This document shows, in pieces, positions 20,601 to 28,544 of a DNA stretch of 64,000 bases. Source of the stretch: Anisodus tanguticus (taxonomy: Eukaryota > Streptophyta > Magnoliopsida > Solanales > Solanaceae). Made by a program: the position numbers and the translations under genes. The DNA lies in contig CM067546.1 of NCBI GenBank assembly GCA_034509755.1, forward strand, positions 12,240,970-12,304,969, read 5' to 3'. The notes beneath the pieces are model-generated. The model was not told the DNA's origin. It saw only the letters and a list, made by a program, of their open reading frames with translations, and made no database searches. Numbering within the stretch: the stretch's first letter is position 1; every line of letters begins with the position of its first letter.

Positions 20601-21765
20601 TCCGATTTGGATGCTGGCTGTTAATAAATTTTGGAATCATTTCAGAAATTTGTACCAAAACAAAATTAAGATTATGTTCAAAACGCAAGTACGGGCAAAC
20701 CCTAAAATCCACAATCGTTTGTTTTCTCCTTTTACCCCACTTCTTTAAAGGGTACTCTATAAGTCATATGTTTTCAACCCTAAAGCACATTTCATTACCT
20801 CAGCATGTAATTATAGGTTGATCTTGAATTCTGAATTTATAAGTTCTGAGTTTTAGAAAAAGGTAACTTATAGGGTTCAAAAATATTTATTCAGTAAAAA
20901 TTTTAATACAAATACTTTTTCCCTCTCATTTTATGTGAAGGTGTAAGTTATTACTTGGGGAGTTAAATTATTTTTTCCTTGAGTATAATTTTCTCAATTA
21001 GTTTTTAAAATATTTGGAATCAATAATAATGTAGACTTGTAGTACTTTGTGTAATTTTAAATATATAAATTTTATTTTAAAAATTTATACCTAAATTCAT
21101 AACCAAAATAAAATATATTGACCTCATACTTTGTATCCCTTCACATAATTAAATTGAAACAGAGGGAGTACTAGGTTTTGACTGATCTCACAGCTATGAC
21201 TTTATAAGCTCCACCTCTGCATGTAAGTCATCACAGGATATGATCTCAAAAGAAAATACTTATCTGTAGTAAGATTATTGTCAATAGAATCACGAATCAC
21301 TAGGTTCAGAATGAATACTATGTATAATTTAAGTTAAAAATAATAAGTTCAGTTGAGCCCAGAGAAATCTTAAATCCGTCTTTGCAAACATACAATTAAA
21401 AAAGAGCCCAAACAAATATATCATACCTGTTGTTGAAGAGTAAAGATGTGACCAACACATCCATAAATAGGGTCTCTAACTCTAGCAAGTGCTTCATAGC
21501 AGAGAGTAACAACAGCATCCAAACGCTTATGCACTGGAATTCTAAGCAACAATTTAGAAGCATTACTAGCTCCAAACACCTTGTGTACAGCAGCAAAATG
21601 AGCAGTACCTTGATCTGAATCAAAATAAGGTGCAAATATACATCCCCTTACACACTTTCTTCTTAGAAATTTGCATGCACCACAAGGTCCACCAACACCA
21701 CCACCACCAGCATTATTATTATTGTTGTTGTTATACTGACCAGCACCACCACAGCCACCGTTCAT
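14518..21765 (-). CDS. LBD (LOB-domain) transcription factor, class I, LBD18/19/30-like
   Basis: A plant-specific nuclear DNA-binding regulator, here a three-exon gene: join of 21765-21427, 15564-15372 and 14627-14518 on the minus strand, 642 nt, 213 residues. Both introns are GT-AG, in phases 0 and 1. Residues 28-42 form CX2CX6CX3C (PCGACKFLRRKCVRGC). The GAS block follows (FAAVHKVFGASNASKLLL to RDPIYGCVGHIF). A perfect LX6LX3LX6L coiled coil (Leu 110, 117, 121, 128) spans the exon 1-2 junction, which supports the splice. The C-terminus contains DLHTLAREFVSRHLPGVRF. An N-terminal Gly/Asn-rich stretch precedes the LOB domain, as in LBD18-type proteins. Members of that clade act in lateral root and vascular development. 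No frame damage is seen. The exact orthologue is not decided. Confidence 0.92.
14990..15295. mobile_element. MITE-like inverted repeat in LBD intron 2
   Basis: Arms 15003-15058 and 15224-15290 are imperfect inverted copies (around CGTATTTACGAAATGTAGTT). The centre (15060-15220) is filled with scattered TGTATCA heptamers: about five exact copies plus close variants such as TGTATCG or TATCA. No gene is present. It may be a small DNA transposon with a subrepeat core. Confidence 0.6.
15372..15564 (-). CDS. LBD gene exon 2 (end of coiled coil, variable region)
   Basis: The acceptor ...acttgtag|GTTGTAACT at 15565/15564 restores VVTLQAELAYVQARLSTWHQ in phase with exon 1. The exon ends LDIT plus one G at the donor ACAG|GTAGGT (15372/15371). 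Without splicing, the frame would stop two codons later (GR*). Confidence 0.93.
15642..16282 (+). mobile_element. S1: solo LTR in LBD intron 1, TSD ATTTA
   Basis: The element starts TGTTGGT (15642) and ends ACCAACA (16282), perfect 7-bp inverted termini, flanked by ATTTA at 15637-15641 and 16283-16287. A TATA box (CCTATAAATAG, about 15937) sits at the position expected for an LTR promoter, followed by an R/U5-like region. No internal sequence remains, so it formed by LTR-LTR recombination. The 71-codon plus-strand frame at 15962-16177 is LTR sequence, not a gene. Its transcription direction is opposite to the LBD gene. Confidence 0.88.
16283..17227. other. LBD intron 1, AT-rich, no feature seen
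   Basis: Very AT-rich intronic DNA. I see no coding signal and no repeat with clear ends. Confidence 0.5.
17228..17705. mobile_element. MITE (GTTCACTTTTACTTGTTCAC family), interrupted
   Basis: The left part (17228-17435) has CTCCGTTCACTTTTACTTG and the internal phrase TTTTAGCATATTAAAATAAG. The right part resumes after 17655 with TTAAGGGATGTGAAAAATCA. This is a Stowaway-type family familiar in Solanaceae. A second MITE sits inside it. A related copy follows at 17735-17950. Confidence 0.65.
17436..17653. mobile_element. Stowaway MITE nested in another MITE, TSD TA
   Basis: The 218-bp element starts CTCCCTCTGTACCGATTTAT and ends with the inverted GTCACATAAATTGAGAATGA AGAA. TA flanks both ends (17434-17435 and 17654-17655). 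The interior has the phrase CAAAAGTCTTCCTTTCTTTT, common in this Solanaceae family. It interrupts the surrounding MITE, so it is the younger of the two. Confidence 0.8.
17735..17950. repeat. Second copy of the interrupted MITE family, direct orientation
   Basis: CTCCATTCTTTCATTTACTT, then TTTTAGCATATTAAAAGAAG and AGTATTAATTAGTAATTTCA, align with 17228-17433 in the same orientation. The shared upstream phrase TCTCCAAT-ATGGATAGAACTA (17203 and 17700) shows that flanking DNA was duplicated too, so this is a local tandem duplication rather than two independent insertions. Confidence 0.7.
18487..18686 (+). mobile_element. SINE in LBD intron 1 with 7-bp TSD
   Basis: It has a tRNA-like head with GTGGTGGAGTGTCAAG (box A area) and GTTTCGAGTCCT (box B-like), then AATCGCCTTTGTTAGGGAG, GGACTTTCTAG and GGGACACCGATTGAAAAACC, and an A-rich tail. 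This wording matches a widespread Solanaceae SINE family. ATATAGT lies at both ends (18480-18486 and 18687-18693). Confidence 0.8.
19080..19266. mobile_element. Stowaway-like MITE remnant
   Basis: The left end CATCCGTTTCAAAAATTGTC and the right end, inverted CCAGTTTCAAAAAAATTATC, form short inverted termini. The interior has GATTCAAAAGTCTTTTCCAT, as in the nearby 17436 element. Ends are decayed. The region 18690-19079 also contains a CTTCCTTTGATCCATTTTAA end (about 18826) of a similar family. Confidence 0.6.
20919..21169. mobile_element. Stowaway-like MITE near the 5' end of LBD intron 1
   Basis: The left end is CCCTCTCATTTTATGTGAAG and the right end TTCACATAATTAAATTGAAA plus CAGAGGGAGTA, which are inverted copies. 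It lies about 260 bp inside the intron from the exon 1 donor. Between 19267 and 20918 I see no element with clear ends. Confidence 0.65.
21427..21765 (-). CDS. LBD gene exon 1 (LOB domain)
   Basis: ATG at 21763-21765 opens MNGGCGGAGQYNNNNNNNAG and runs 113 codons to TLQQQ. The donor is CAACAG|GTATGA at 21427/21426. The seven Asn codons come from an AAT/AAC trinucleotide run (about 21709-21735). The exon holds the whole CX2CX6CX3C and GAS blocks. Reading on past the donor adds only a few codons before a stop. Confidence 0.95.
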
Positions 21766-21916
21766 ATTTAATTTTTTTTCTCACTCGATATATATATGTG
21801 GTCTTGTGTGTTTTCAATTGCCTAAGAGAGTTTTAGAGCTTTGTGGGGTCTTGCCAAAATGGAAGAAGAAGCAGAAAGAGAGCTAAAGATTTGGAGACTA
21901 TTTATTTTAAAAGAAT
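21766..21916 (-). promoter_or_regulatory. LBD gene 5' UTR and proximal promoter
   Basis: On the minus strand the 150 bp before the ATG hold a TATA-like AAAATAAATAG (about 21900), a pyrimidine-rich patch CTCTCTTTCTGCTTCTTCTT downstream of it, and an A-rich leader. This fits a core promoter, but no start site can be proved by reading. Only about 150 bp separate the ATG from the inverted-repeat arm at 21917, so upstream control has probably been altered by the insertions there. Confidence 0.5.
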
Positions 21917-21993
21917 ATGGAGTAAGAATGAATAAGGACACCAATTAGCCACTGTTGGTTAAAGAAAAACTATTGTTGGTTACTATTAATATT
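21917..21993 (+). repeat. Left arm of a long-spaced inverted repeat
   Basis: GGAGTAAGAATGAATAAGGA, GCCACTGTTGGTTAAAGA and AACTATTGTTGGTTACTATT reappear inverted at 27667-27727 and 27816-27822. Similarity continues weakly inward (CAATTTAGGTGGTA against CAATTTATGTGATA). The pair encloses C2 and a MITE. The arms could be termini of one large MITE that later took insertions. Confidence 0.75.
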
Positions 21994-22232
21994 CGGCTCG
22001 ATTCCAATTTAGGTGGTATCTTTGGATTTTGAAATTAAACTTTTAATATTTTTATTATAAATTTAGACATGCAATCTTTAAATTACGTATTAAAAACTAC
22101 ATAAAATATTATACTTCACAATAATTAACATTTTAAAATATTTATAAGTAATATAAAAATATTATGATTAAAAAAGTTGACTCTTAAAATTTAAAGTGTC
22201 ACATATATTAAAATGTAGGGAGCATTAGATTA

Positions 22233-22504
22233 CTCCCTCAGTCTTAAAGTATTTCTCGTTGTTACTAAAAAATAGTTATCTAAAATTATTTGTCATCTTA
22301 AAAGTAAGGCACAACTAATTATTCTTTTTTCATTTTATTCTTCGTCATTAATGAAGATAACACATAAATAGAATAAATATTTAATGGAGAAAAATTATAA
22401 TTTAAATATAAATAAGAATAAAGTAGATTAAATAGTTCTCATGATTAACATTTCTTAAGAAGCGGGTAAACCAAATAAACTACAAGTAATTTAAAACGAA
22501 GAGA
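22233..22504. mobile_element. Stowaway-like MITE upstream of the LBD gene
   Basis: Starts CTCCCTCAGTCTTAAAGTAT after TA and ends with CTACAAGTAATTTAAAACGA AGAGAA. The interior is AT-rich and non-coding. The ends are imperfect inverted copies. Confidence 0.55.
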
Positions 22505-22594
22505 ATAGTTGATTCCACTCTTTGTTATTTATCATTGAAAACGGAAGCTTTTTTGGTGGTGGGGTCAGTTGATAGACCAAGCAAGAGAAGTTTA

Positions 22595-22780
22595 TGATAG
22601 AATAGGAAAATATCATTAGTTATAATTAGTATAATTAATCATAATTATGTATATTTTATATATGATAAATATATATCTGAGTCATTACTTATCGTAATTG
22701 TAGCCTAGAATTATGCTTGTACTTTAGTATATATTTACTACCACTTTGAAATGAAATAATCAAGGAAAATATTTCTTACA
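22595..22780 (+). repeat. C2 5' LTR
   Basis: Starts TGATAGAATAGGAAAATATC and ends ATTTCTTACA, followed directly by the PBS at 22781. It is 21 bp longer than its partner, mainly through an extra AATTAGTATAATT-like stretch. Confidence 0.88.
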
Positions 22781-22899
22781 TGGTATCAGATTCTATGGAA
22801 AGATCTTAACCCCTAATACCTTCTCATTTCCTTCACCGTCGGGCGACCCCCCCCCCCCTCTTTGTGTCGCTGACCCTCCCCCCACCACTTCCGTCAGCC

Positions 22900-23576
22900 A
22901 TGTCTGACTTAAAATCAAATTTTATCCAGCCCTCGCAGTTTCAAACATTAAATCTCATATGTCCATCACTCTTGAGATTGAAAACGTCCATTATGCGACA
23001 TGGGCGGAGCTTTTCAAAATTCATTGTCGCTCACACAGGGTTATCCATCATGTCATCCCGTCAGAAAAAGGCAAGTATAAGGTGCCGAAAACCGATAATG
23101 AAAGGGAATTATGGTTAACACTTGATGTGATGGTTCTCCAGTGGATTTATGCCACAATTTCAAGTGATTTGCTGCATACTATTTTTGAGCCCGACTCTAC
23201 ACTGATGGAGGCTTGGGAACGCTTACGTGACATTTTCTAAGACTATAAGAATTCCCGGGCCATCACACTTGAGCAAGAATTCTCCACCACTAACATGTCG
23301 AATTTTTCGTATGCGTCTGCATATTGTCAACGACTCAAGGTTCTGTCGGACCAACTCAAGAACGTCGAGGCACCGATAACTAACAATCGACTCATGTTAC
23401 AAATGGTTGCCGGCCTCACCGACGCATATAGTGGAGTAGGTACGCTCATCCGCCAAAGCAATCCTCTTTCGCTGTTTTACCAAGCATGTTCTATGCTTAT
23501 CCTAGAAAAAGCGGGTTTTGCCCAAAAAAACGCCCACCGTGTCGAATTCAGCCATGGTTGCCGCTCCATCCGATGA
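22900..23576 (+). pseudogene. C2 gag (UBN2 type), frameshifted
   Basis: MSDLKSNFIQPSQFQTLNLI starts at 22900 and loses frame before 22959, where SITLEIENVHYATWAELFKI resumes. The gag continues ELWLTLDVMVLQWIYATISS and AWERLRDIF, hits a TAA at 23238, then continues KNSRAITLEQEFSTTNMSNF to LEKAGFAQK. The size fits copia gag. A 9-C homopolymer at about 22850 lies just before the start. Confidence 0.85.
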
Positions 23577-24271
23577 TAATTCTTCCCAATTTGAAAATTC
23601 GTCGTTAAAACTTGGCCAAAACGGACAAAATAGCAGTAATAGAGGAAAGAACCGCGGTGGCGGCAGCCCGTAGCAGCAGCTAGCCCAGTGGGGAATTGAG
23701 TCGGCACAGTGGGCCTGGCAGTGGCCTTGGGCCCTGCCTCCCTGCCCATTTCCCTATAGAAATTAGGTCAGTCCCACACCCAGGCCAGTATCCCAGGCGC
23801 AACGGTCCAACCAGCAGGGCCACTCAGCTACAGTAATTTTTGGGCCACTGTCGGGTCAGTGGCAGCAGGCCCACTAAACAGTGCTCGACCCCTACAGGTA
23901 TCGAGGCCACAATGCACACTTTTGGGCTTAATCCACCCGATGCAAATTTGTACATGGAAACCGATGCAACATCTCATATGACGTCCTCACAAGGTAATCT
24001 CTCGTCATATTTTAATTTAAGCAATAATCGTGGTATAATTGTCGGAAATGGTCATTCAATTCCAATTCGTCGTTATGGTAATACAAACTTATCTACCTCG
24101 CACTCATCGTTAGCTTTAAAGAAGGTCCTTCATGCTCCTCAATTAATTAAAAACCTGATTTCAGTTAGAAAATTTACCACTACCAATTCGGTTTCTGTTG
24201 AATTTGATCAATTTTTGTTTTTCATGAAGGATTTTCAGACAGGGATGCGTCTAATGAGATGTGATAGTTAG
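23577..24271 (+). pseudogene. C2 Gly/Pro-rich linker and protease with mutated active site
   Basis: The linker (23577-23900) is GC-richer and full of stops. The protease frame (23840-24271) reads NLYMETDATSHMTSSQGNLS, where related copies have YMDTGATSHLT. The catalytic Asp is Glu and the Gly is Asp, so this protease would be dead. GIIVGNGHSIPIRRYGN and NLISVRKFTTTNSVSVEFD follow as expected. Confidence 0.88.
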
Positions 24272-24339
24272 GGCGAGCTATATCTAATCACCACAATCAC
24301 ACATCAAGCCACGTTACCATCCACTTTTGCAGCTTTAGC

Positions 24340-25351
24340 TTCTTCTTTATAGCATGAACGCTTTGGTCATTCGGGAGCGCCTGTCCTTAAACAAAATAAA
24401 TTTATTTAGTGTACTAGAACTCGTAATTCTTTTGTTTGTCGCTTATGTTCTCTTAGAAAACATGTTAAGTTGCCTTTTGTTGCTTCGAATTCTTATATTG
24501 TTATGCCTTTTGATATTATCTATAGAGATATTTGAACATCTCCCGTTTTGAGATCTTCGGGCCATAGATATTATCTTCTATTGTTGGATGATTACTCTAA
24601 TTTTTTTTGTACATCTCCTTTATCTAAAAATTCACAAATTTTTTCCATCTTTATATCCTTTAGAGCTTTCATCCGCACTTAATTTGAACGGGATATTAAA
24701 AATATCCAATGTTATAATGGTAGAGAATTTAATAATGGACCATTTTGAGATTTTTGCAAAACTAATGGTTTGTCGTTTTGTCTCTCGTGTCCACATACCT
24801 CATTTCAAAATGGAAAAGCAGAAAGAAAAATCCAAATCATTAACAATGTTGTTAGAACATTACTTGCACATGCCTCTGTACCACCATCATTTTGGCATCA
24901 TGCATTAGAAATGACAATTTATCTCCTTAACATACTTCCGAGCAAACAATTAGTCTATACATCCACTCTCAAAACTCTATATCTAAGGGACCCATCTTGC
25001 TCTCATCTACAGGTATTTTGGTGCTTATGCTATCCTCTTTTTCCCTTTACTACCATCAATAAACTCCAACCCCGGTCTACTCCGTGTATTTTTTTGGGAT
25101 ATCCGTCAAACCATCGTGGGTACAAATGTTATGACTTATCATCTAATAAAATAATCGTAAGTCGTCACATGGTCTTTGATGAATCAAATTTCCCCTTTCC
25201 CAAATTACATGGTTCTGTGGCTCCTACCTACGAATTTCTTGATGATAGCATGCCCCCGTACTTGGTCCATAAATTGGCCTCTCAACCAGGCCCAATTTTT
25301 TCCGACAGTTCAGCCCATTCACCGAGCCCAGAGGCTGCCAGCCCAGCCTAG
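24340..25351 (+). pseudogene. C2 integrase
   Basis: The pre-integrase zinc region is degenerate (HERFGHSGAPVL). The core has FDIIYRDI with the first Asp, LLLDDYSNFF with the second, then an open 193-codon frame from 24770 with HTSFQNGKAERKIQIINNVV (catalytic Glu present) and VPPSFWHHALEMTIYLLNIL. It ends at a stop in the Ser/Pro-rich linker. Frameshifts and stops are scattered through 24350-24770. Confidence 0.88.
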
Positions 25352-25489
25352 CCTCTCGCTAGTAGCCCACTGCCGAGAGGCCCAGCGCCTGGCAGTTCGC
25401 TGGGTCACGGCCCATCTTCACTGCCGGGCCGTCCGTCCCTGCCACCACCCGGACTCATCTCCACTCCCGGCACAACTCTAATTCCAACC

Positions 25490-27125
25490 CAACAGTCAGT
25501 CACTCGTAGTCAACACAGGATTTTAAGCCAAATAAAAAATACAGGTATTCACGCCCATGTTACCAAATCACCGTTGTCCCATAAATTTGTGTCTGTCCTT
25601 AATGATCCAAATTGGAAAATGGCTATGGATGATGAATATAATGCTCTTATTAATAATAGGACATGGGATTTGGTGCCCCGTCCTCCTGATGTTAATGTGA
25701 TTCGGTCTATATGAATTTTTAGTCATAAAGAAAAATCTGATGGTACTTTTGAGAGGCATAAAGCCCGTTTTATAGGTGATGGGAAGACGCAACAAGTTGG
25801 TGTGGATTGCGGTGATACCTTCAGTCCGGTGGTCAAACCAACCACTATTTACACTATACTTAGTCTGGCTCTTTCGAAGGCATGGCCATTTCATCAGCTT
25901 AATGTAAAAATGCATTCCTGCATGGAGAAATCAATGAAACAACATACATGTATCAGCCCATAGGGTACAGAGACCCCACTTATCCTAATCATGTGTATCT
26001 GGTGAAGAAATCATTGTATGGGCTCAAACAAGCTCATTTGGCCTGATACAAGAGGTTTGTAGATTATGTTTCTAATATTGGATTTTCTAACAGCATGTCT
26101 GATCATTCTCTATTCATATATCGACATGGTAATGATATAACTTACATTCTTCTGTATGTGGATGATATTATATTGACTGCCTCATCTGATGCTCTTCGTA
26201 AGTCTATCATGTCACTTCTTGGCTCAGAATTTGCAATGAAAGATCTATGGCCACTGAGTTACTTCTTGAGGATAGATATCACACGTCATGCATGAGTGAT
26301 CTATTTTTGTCTCAAAAGAAATATACAGAAGAGATCGTTGAACGAGCCGGCATGTCCTCGTGTAAGCCATCTTCCACTCCAGTTGACACTAAACCAAAGT
26401 TGAGTGCTTCTTCCAGCAAGCCATATGTCGATCCATCACATTACCGCAGCCTTGCAAGTGCCCTGCAGTATCTTACTTTCATGAGACCCGACATATCTTA
26501 TGTTGTGCAACAAGTTTGTCTATTCATGCATAACCCGATGGAGGATCACATGCATGCTCTCAAACGTATTGTGCGGTACATTCAGGGCACTCTCGATCAC
26601 GACTTGCATTTATATTCGTCTTCAACATCCACTCTTATTTCTTACACAGATGCTGATTGGGGTGGATGTACGGATACCAGACGGTCCACGTCTGGTTATT
26701 GTGTATTTCTCGGTGACAATTTGATATCTTGGTCCTCCAAACAGCAAGCTACCTTGTCCAGATTCAGTGCCGAAGCAGAATATCGAGGAGTTGCCAATGT
26801 GGTGTTTGAATCTTGTTGGCTACGGAACCTTCTTTTGGAGCTCCATTGTCCGGTTCTGAAGGCGACATTGGTTTATTGTGATAATGTTAGTGCAATTTAT
26901 CTCTCAGGGAATCCAGTTCAACATCAACACACTAAACATATTGAGTTGGATATTCACTTTATTCGTGAAAAGGTTGCTCGTGGACAAGTACGTGTCTTAC
27001 ATGTCCCGTCACACTATCAGATTGCCGATATTTTTACAAAAGGTCTTCCGCTGGTTTTATTTGAAGACTTTCGGGACATTCTCAACATACGCCGACCTCC
27101 CGCTTTGACTGTGGGGGGGGGGGTG
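25490..27125 (+). pseudogene. C2 reverse transcriptase and RNase H
   Basis: RT begins around VTRSQHRILSQIKN, DPNWKMAMDDEYNALINN and VDCGDTFSPVVKPTTIYTIL. A frameshift occurs near 25905 (FHQLNVK), the catalytic LLYVDDIILTASSDALRKS lies at 26149-26205, and another shift near 26290. The last 280 codons (about 26285-27126) are fully open: YTDADWGGC, SRFSAEAEYRGV, VYCDNVSAIY and HVPSHYQIADIFTKGLP, a complete RNase H. Confidence 0.9.
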
Positions 27126-27290
27126 TGATAGAATAGGAAAATATCATTAGTCATAACTATGTATATTCTGTATATGGTAAATGTATATTTGAGTCATTAC
27201 TTACCGTAATTATAGCCTATGATTATGTTTGTACTTTAGTATATTTACTACTACTTTGGAATGAAATAACGAAGGAAAACAGTTTCTACA
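27126..27290 (+). repeat. C2 3' LTR
   Basis: Starts TGATAGAATAGGAAAATATC after G11-TG and ends AGTTTCTACA. It is followed by ACCATATTTAAAG, the continuation of the host sequence. Confidence 0.88.
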
Positions 27291-27666
27291 ACCATATTTA
27301 AAGTGTTTATTTTCAGTGCATGGATAGTATAAGAAATTTCATATTGTTATGTTAAATTAATTTTATAATGACAAGTAATTCTCATATAAATAATACTTAA
27401 TACATTTCTTTTATTCGAATGTATGTGATATTTTTTGCTTTATCGATAGTTCATTTGAATAATTATCTTTGAAGTTGAATTTGATTAGATTAATATTTTT
27501 AAAATAAAATTTAAATATTCAAAAAACTGTGCAAAAAGTATCAGAAAATGTAATTCTTTTTATGTTAATATGATAAAAATATTTTTTTTAAATGACATTA
27601 GTTAAAGTTCATGATGTTTGAATTTTAAAAAATAAAAAGTATCACATAAATTGAGTCTGACCGAAT
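27291..27666. repeat. Duplicated host segment, copy A (right of C2)
   Basis: Together with 22520-22594, this AT-rich non-coding segment matches 27884-28310 in direct orientation. Shared landmarks are GGAAGCTTTT, GGGTCAGTTGA, GACCAAGCAAGAGA, ACCATATTTAAAG and GGATAGTATAAGAA. C2 splits copy A but not copy B. Confidence 0.8.
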
Positions 27667-27822
27667 AGTAATAGTAATCAACAATAGTTTATCTTTAACC
27701 AACAGTAGCTAATCCTTATTCATTCTTTGCTCCAAAAGGTGGAATTTCCCACCCTAGGAGCCCCCACACCCCGGTCCGACAGGTCTATGAAAGGAGGTAA
27801 TCCTTATTCATTCTTACTCGAG
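27667..27822 (-). repeat. Right arm of the inverted repeat, with a 70-bp insertion
   Basis: On the minus strand it matches 21917-21993. It is split by 70 bp (27728-27797) lying between two perfect 18-bp direct repeats TAATCCTTATTCATTCTT (27710-27727 and 27798-27815). The insert reads TGCTCCAAAAGGTGGAATTT, then CCCACCCTAGGAGCCCCCAC ACCCC, and is GC-rich. It looks like a truncated retroposed sequence with a long target duplication. Confidence 0.78.
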
Positions 27823-27883
27823 AGAGGAGGGAGTAACTATCTAGCTAATTACACTCTCTTTTTAAATTTTATAATAATTGATT

Positions 27884-28310
27884 GCGGAAGCTTTTGGTAG
27901 TGGGTCAGTTGACGACCAAGCAAGAGAGTTTCTTCAACCATATTTAAAGAGCTTATTTTCCGTGCACGGATAGTATAAGAACTTTCATAGTTTTAGCCAG
28001 GTTACATCGACTTAATAATAATTCGTTCTTCGTATAGAAAATAATACATTTTCTTTGGCTTAATTTATGTGATATTTTAGTTTATCGAAAATTAATTTAA
28101 ATTATTTTTGAAGGTGAATTAGATTAAATTAATTTAATATTTTAAAAATAGAATTTTAATGCTAAAAAAAATTGTACAAAAAGTATTATAAAACGCGACT
28201 CTTCTCATTCAATATAATAAAAAAAATGCATTTAAAAATATTGATCAAAATTCATACTACGGTTTGAATTTTGAGAAGTGATAATATTAGATAAATTGAA
28301 ACGAACAGAG
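27884..28310. repeat. Duplicated host segment, copy B (empty C2 site)
   Basis: Direct, diverged copy of segment A. At 27921-27945 it reads GCAAGAGAGTTTCTTCAACC, the unoccupied equivalent of the C2 insertion point, so C2 entered copy A after the duplication. Confidence 0.8.
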
Positions 28311-28342
28311 TAATAATTCAAAAATAAATTAGTACTGTAATA

Positions 28343-28544
28343 CTCCCTTCGGATAAAAATATTAATTTTTAGGTAAAAATATGTAATTTGACTAAAATGT
28401 CTCTAATTAAATAGGTATTGAGATTTGATCACCTAACACTTAATAAAGATAAATTTTTAAAAATAAGATTAATTATTTTTTAATGTGATAAGTGAACACT
28501 TTTTTTGAATAAAAAAATAAAGATTTTGATGCGGAGGGAGGGAG
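28343..28544. mobile_element. Stowaway-like MITE, TSD TA
   Basis: Starts CTCCCTTCGGATAAAAATAT, ends with inverted AAGATTTTGATGCGGAGGGA GGGAG, and is flanked by TA on both sides (28341-28342 and 28545-28546). The 202-bp interior is AT-rich. Confidence 0.72.

Larger units (their letters stand above)
22595..27290 (+). mobile_element. C2: Ty1/copia retrotransposon, LTR to LTR
   Basis: LTRs at 22595-22780 (186 bp) and 27126-27290 (165 bp) flank gag, PR, IN, RT and RNase H in copia order on the plus strand. The PBS TGGTATCAGATTC follows the 5' LTR and an 11-G purine tract precedes the 3' LTR. Protein wording (LEIENVHYATWAELFKI, YVDDIILTASSDAL) shows the same lineage as C1, but the LTRs differ. No target duplication is visible (GTTTA against ACCAT), so one edge has changed. 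It lies about 0.8 kb upstream of the LBD ATG, transcribed divergently from it. Confidence 0.92.

Noticed and set aside
21396..21635. Second minus-strand frame (MHLILIQIKVLL...) over LBD exon 1
   Set aside because: Out-of-frame shadow of the LOB-domain exon.
27780..27806. CTATGAAAGGAGGTAATCC resembling the 3' end of plastid 16S rRNA (a plastid insertion)
   Set aside because: Only about 14 bases are similar, neighbours do not match rRNA, and half of it belongs to the direct repeat of host origin.
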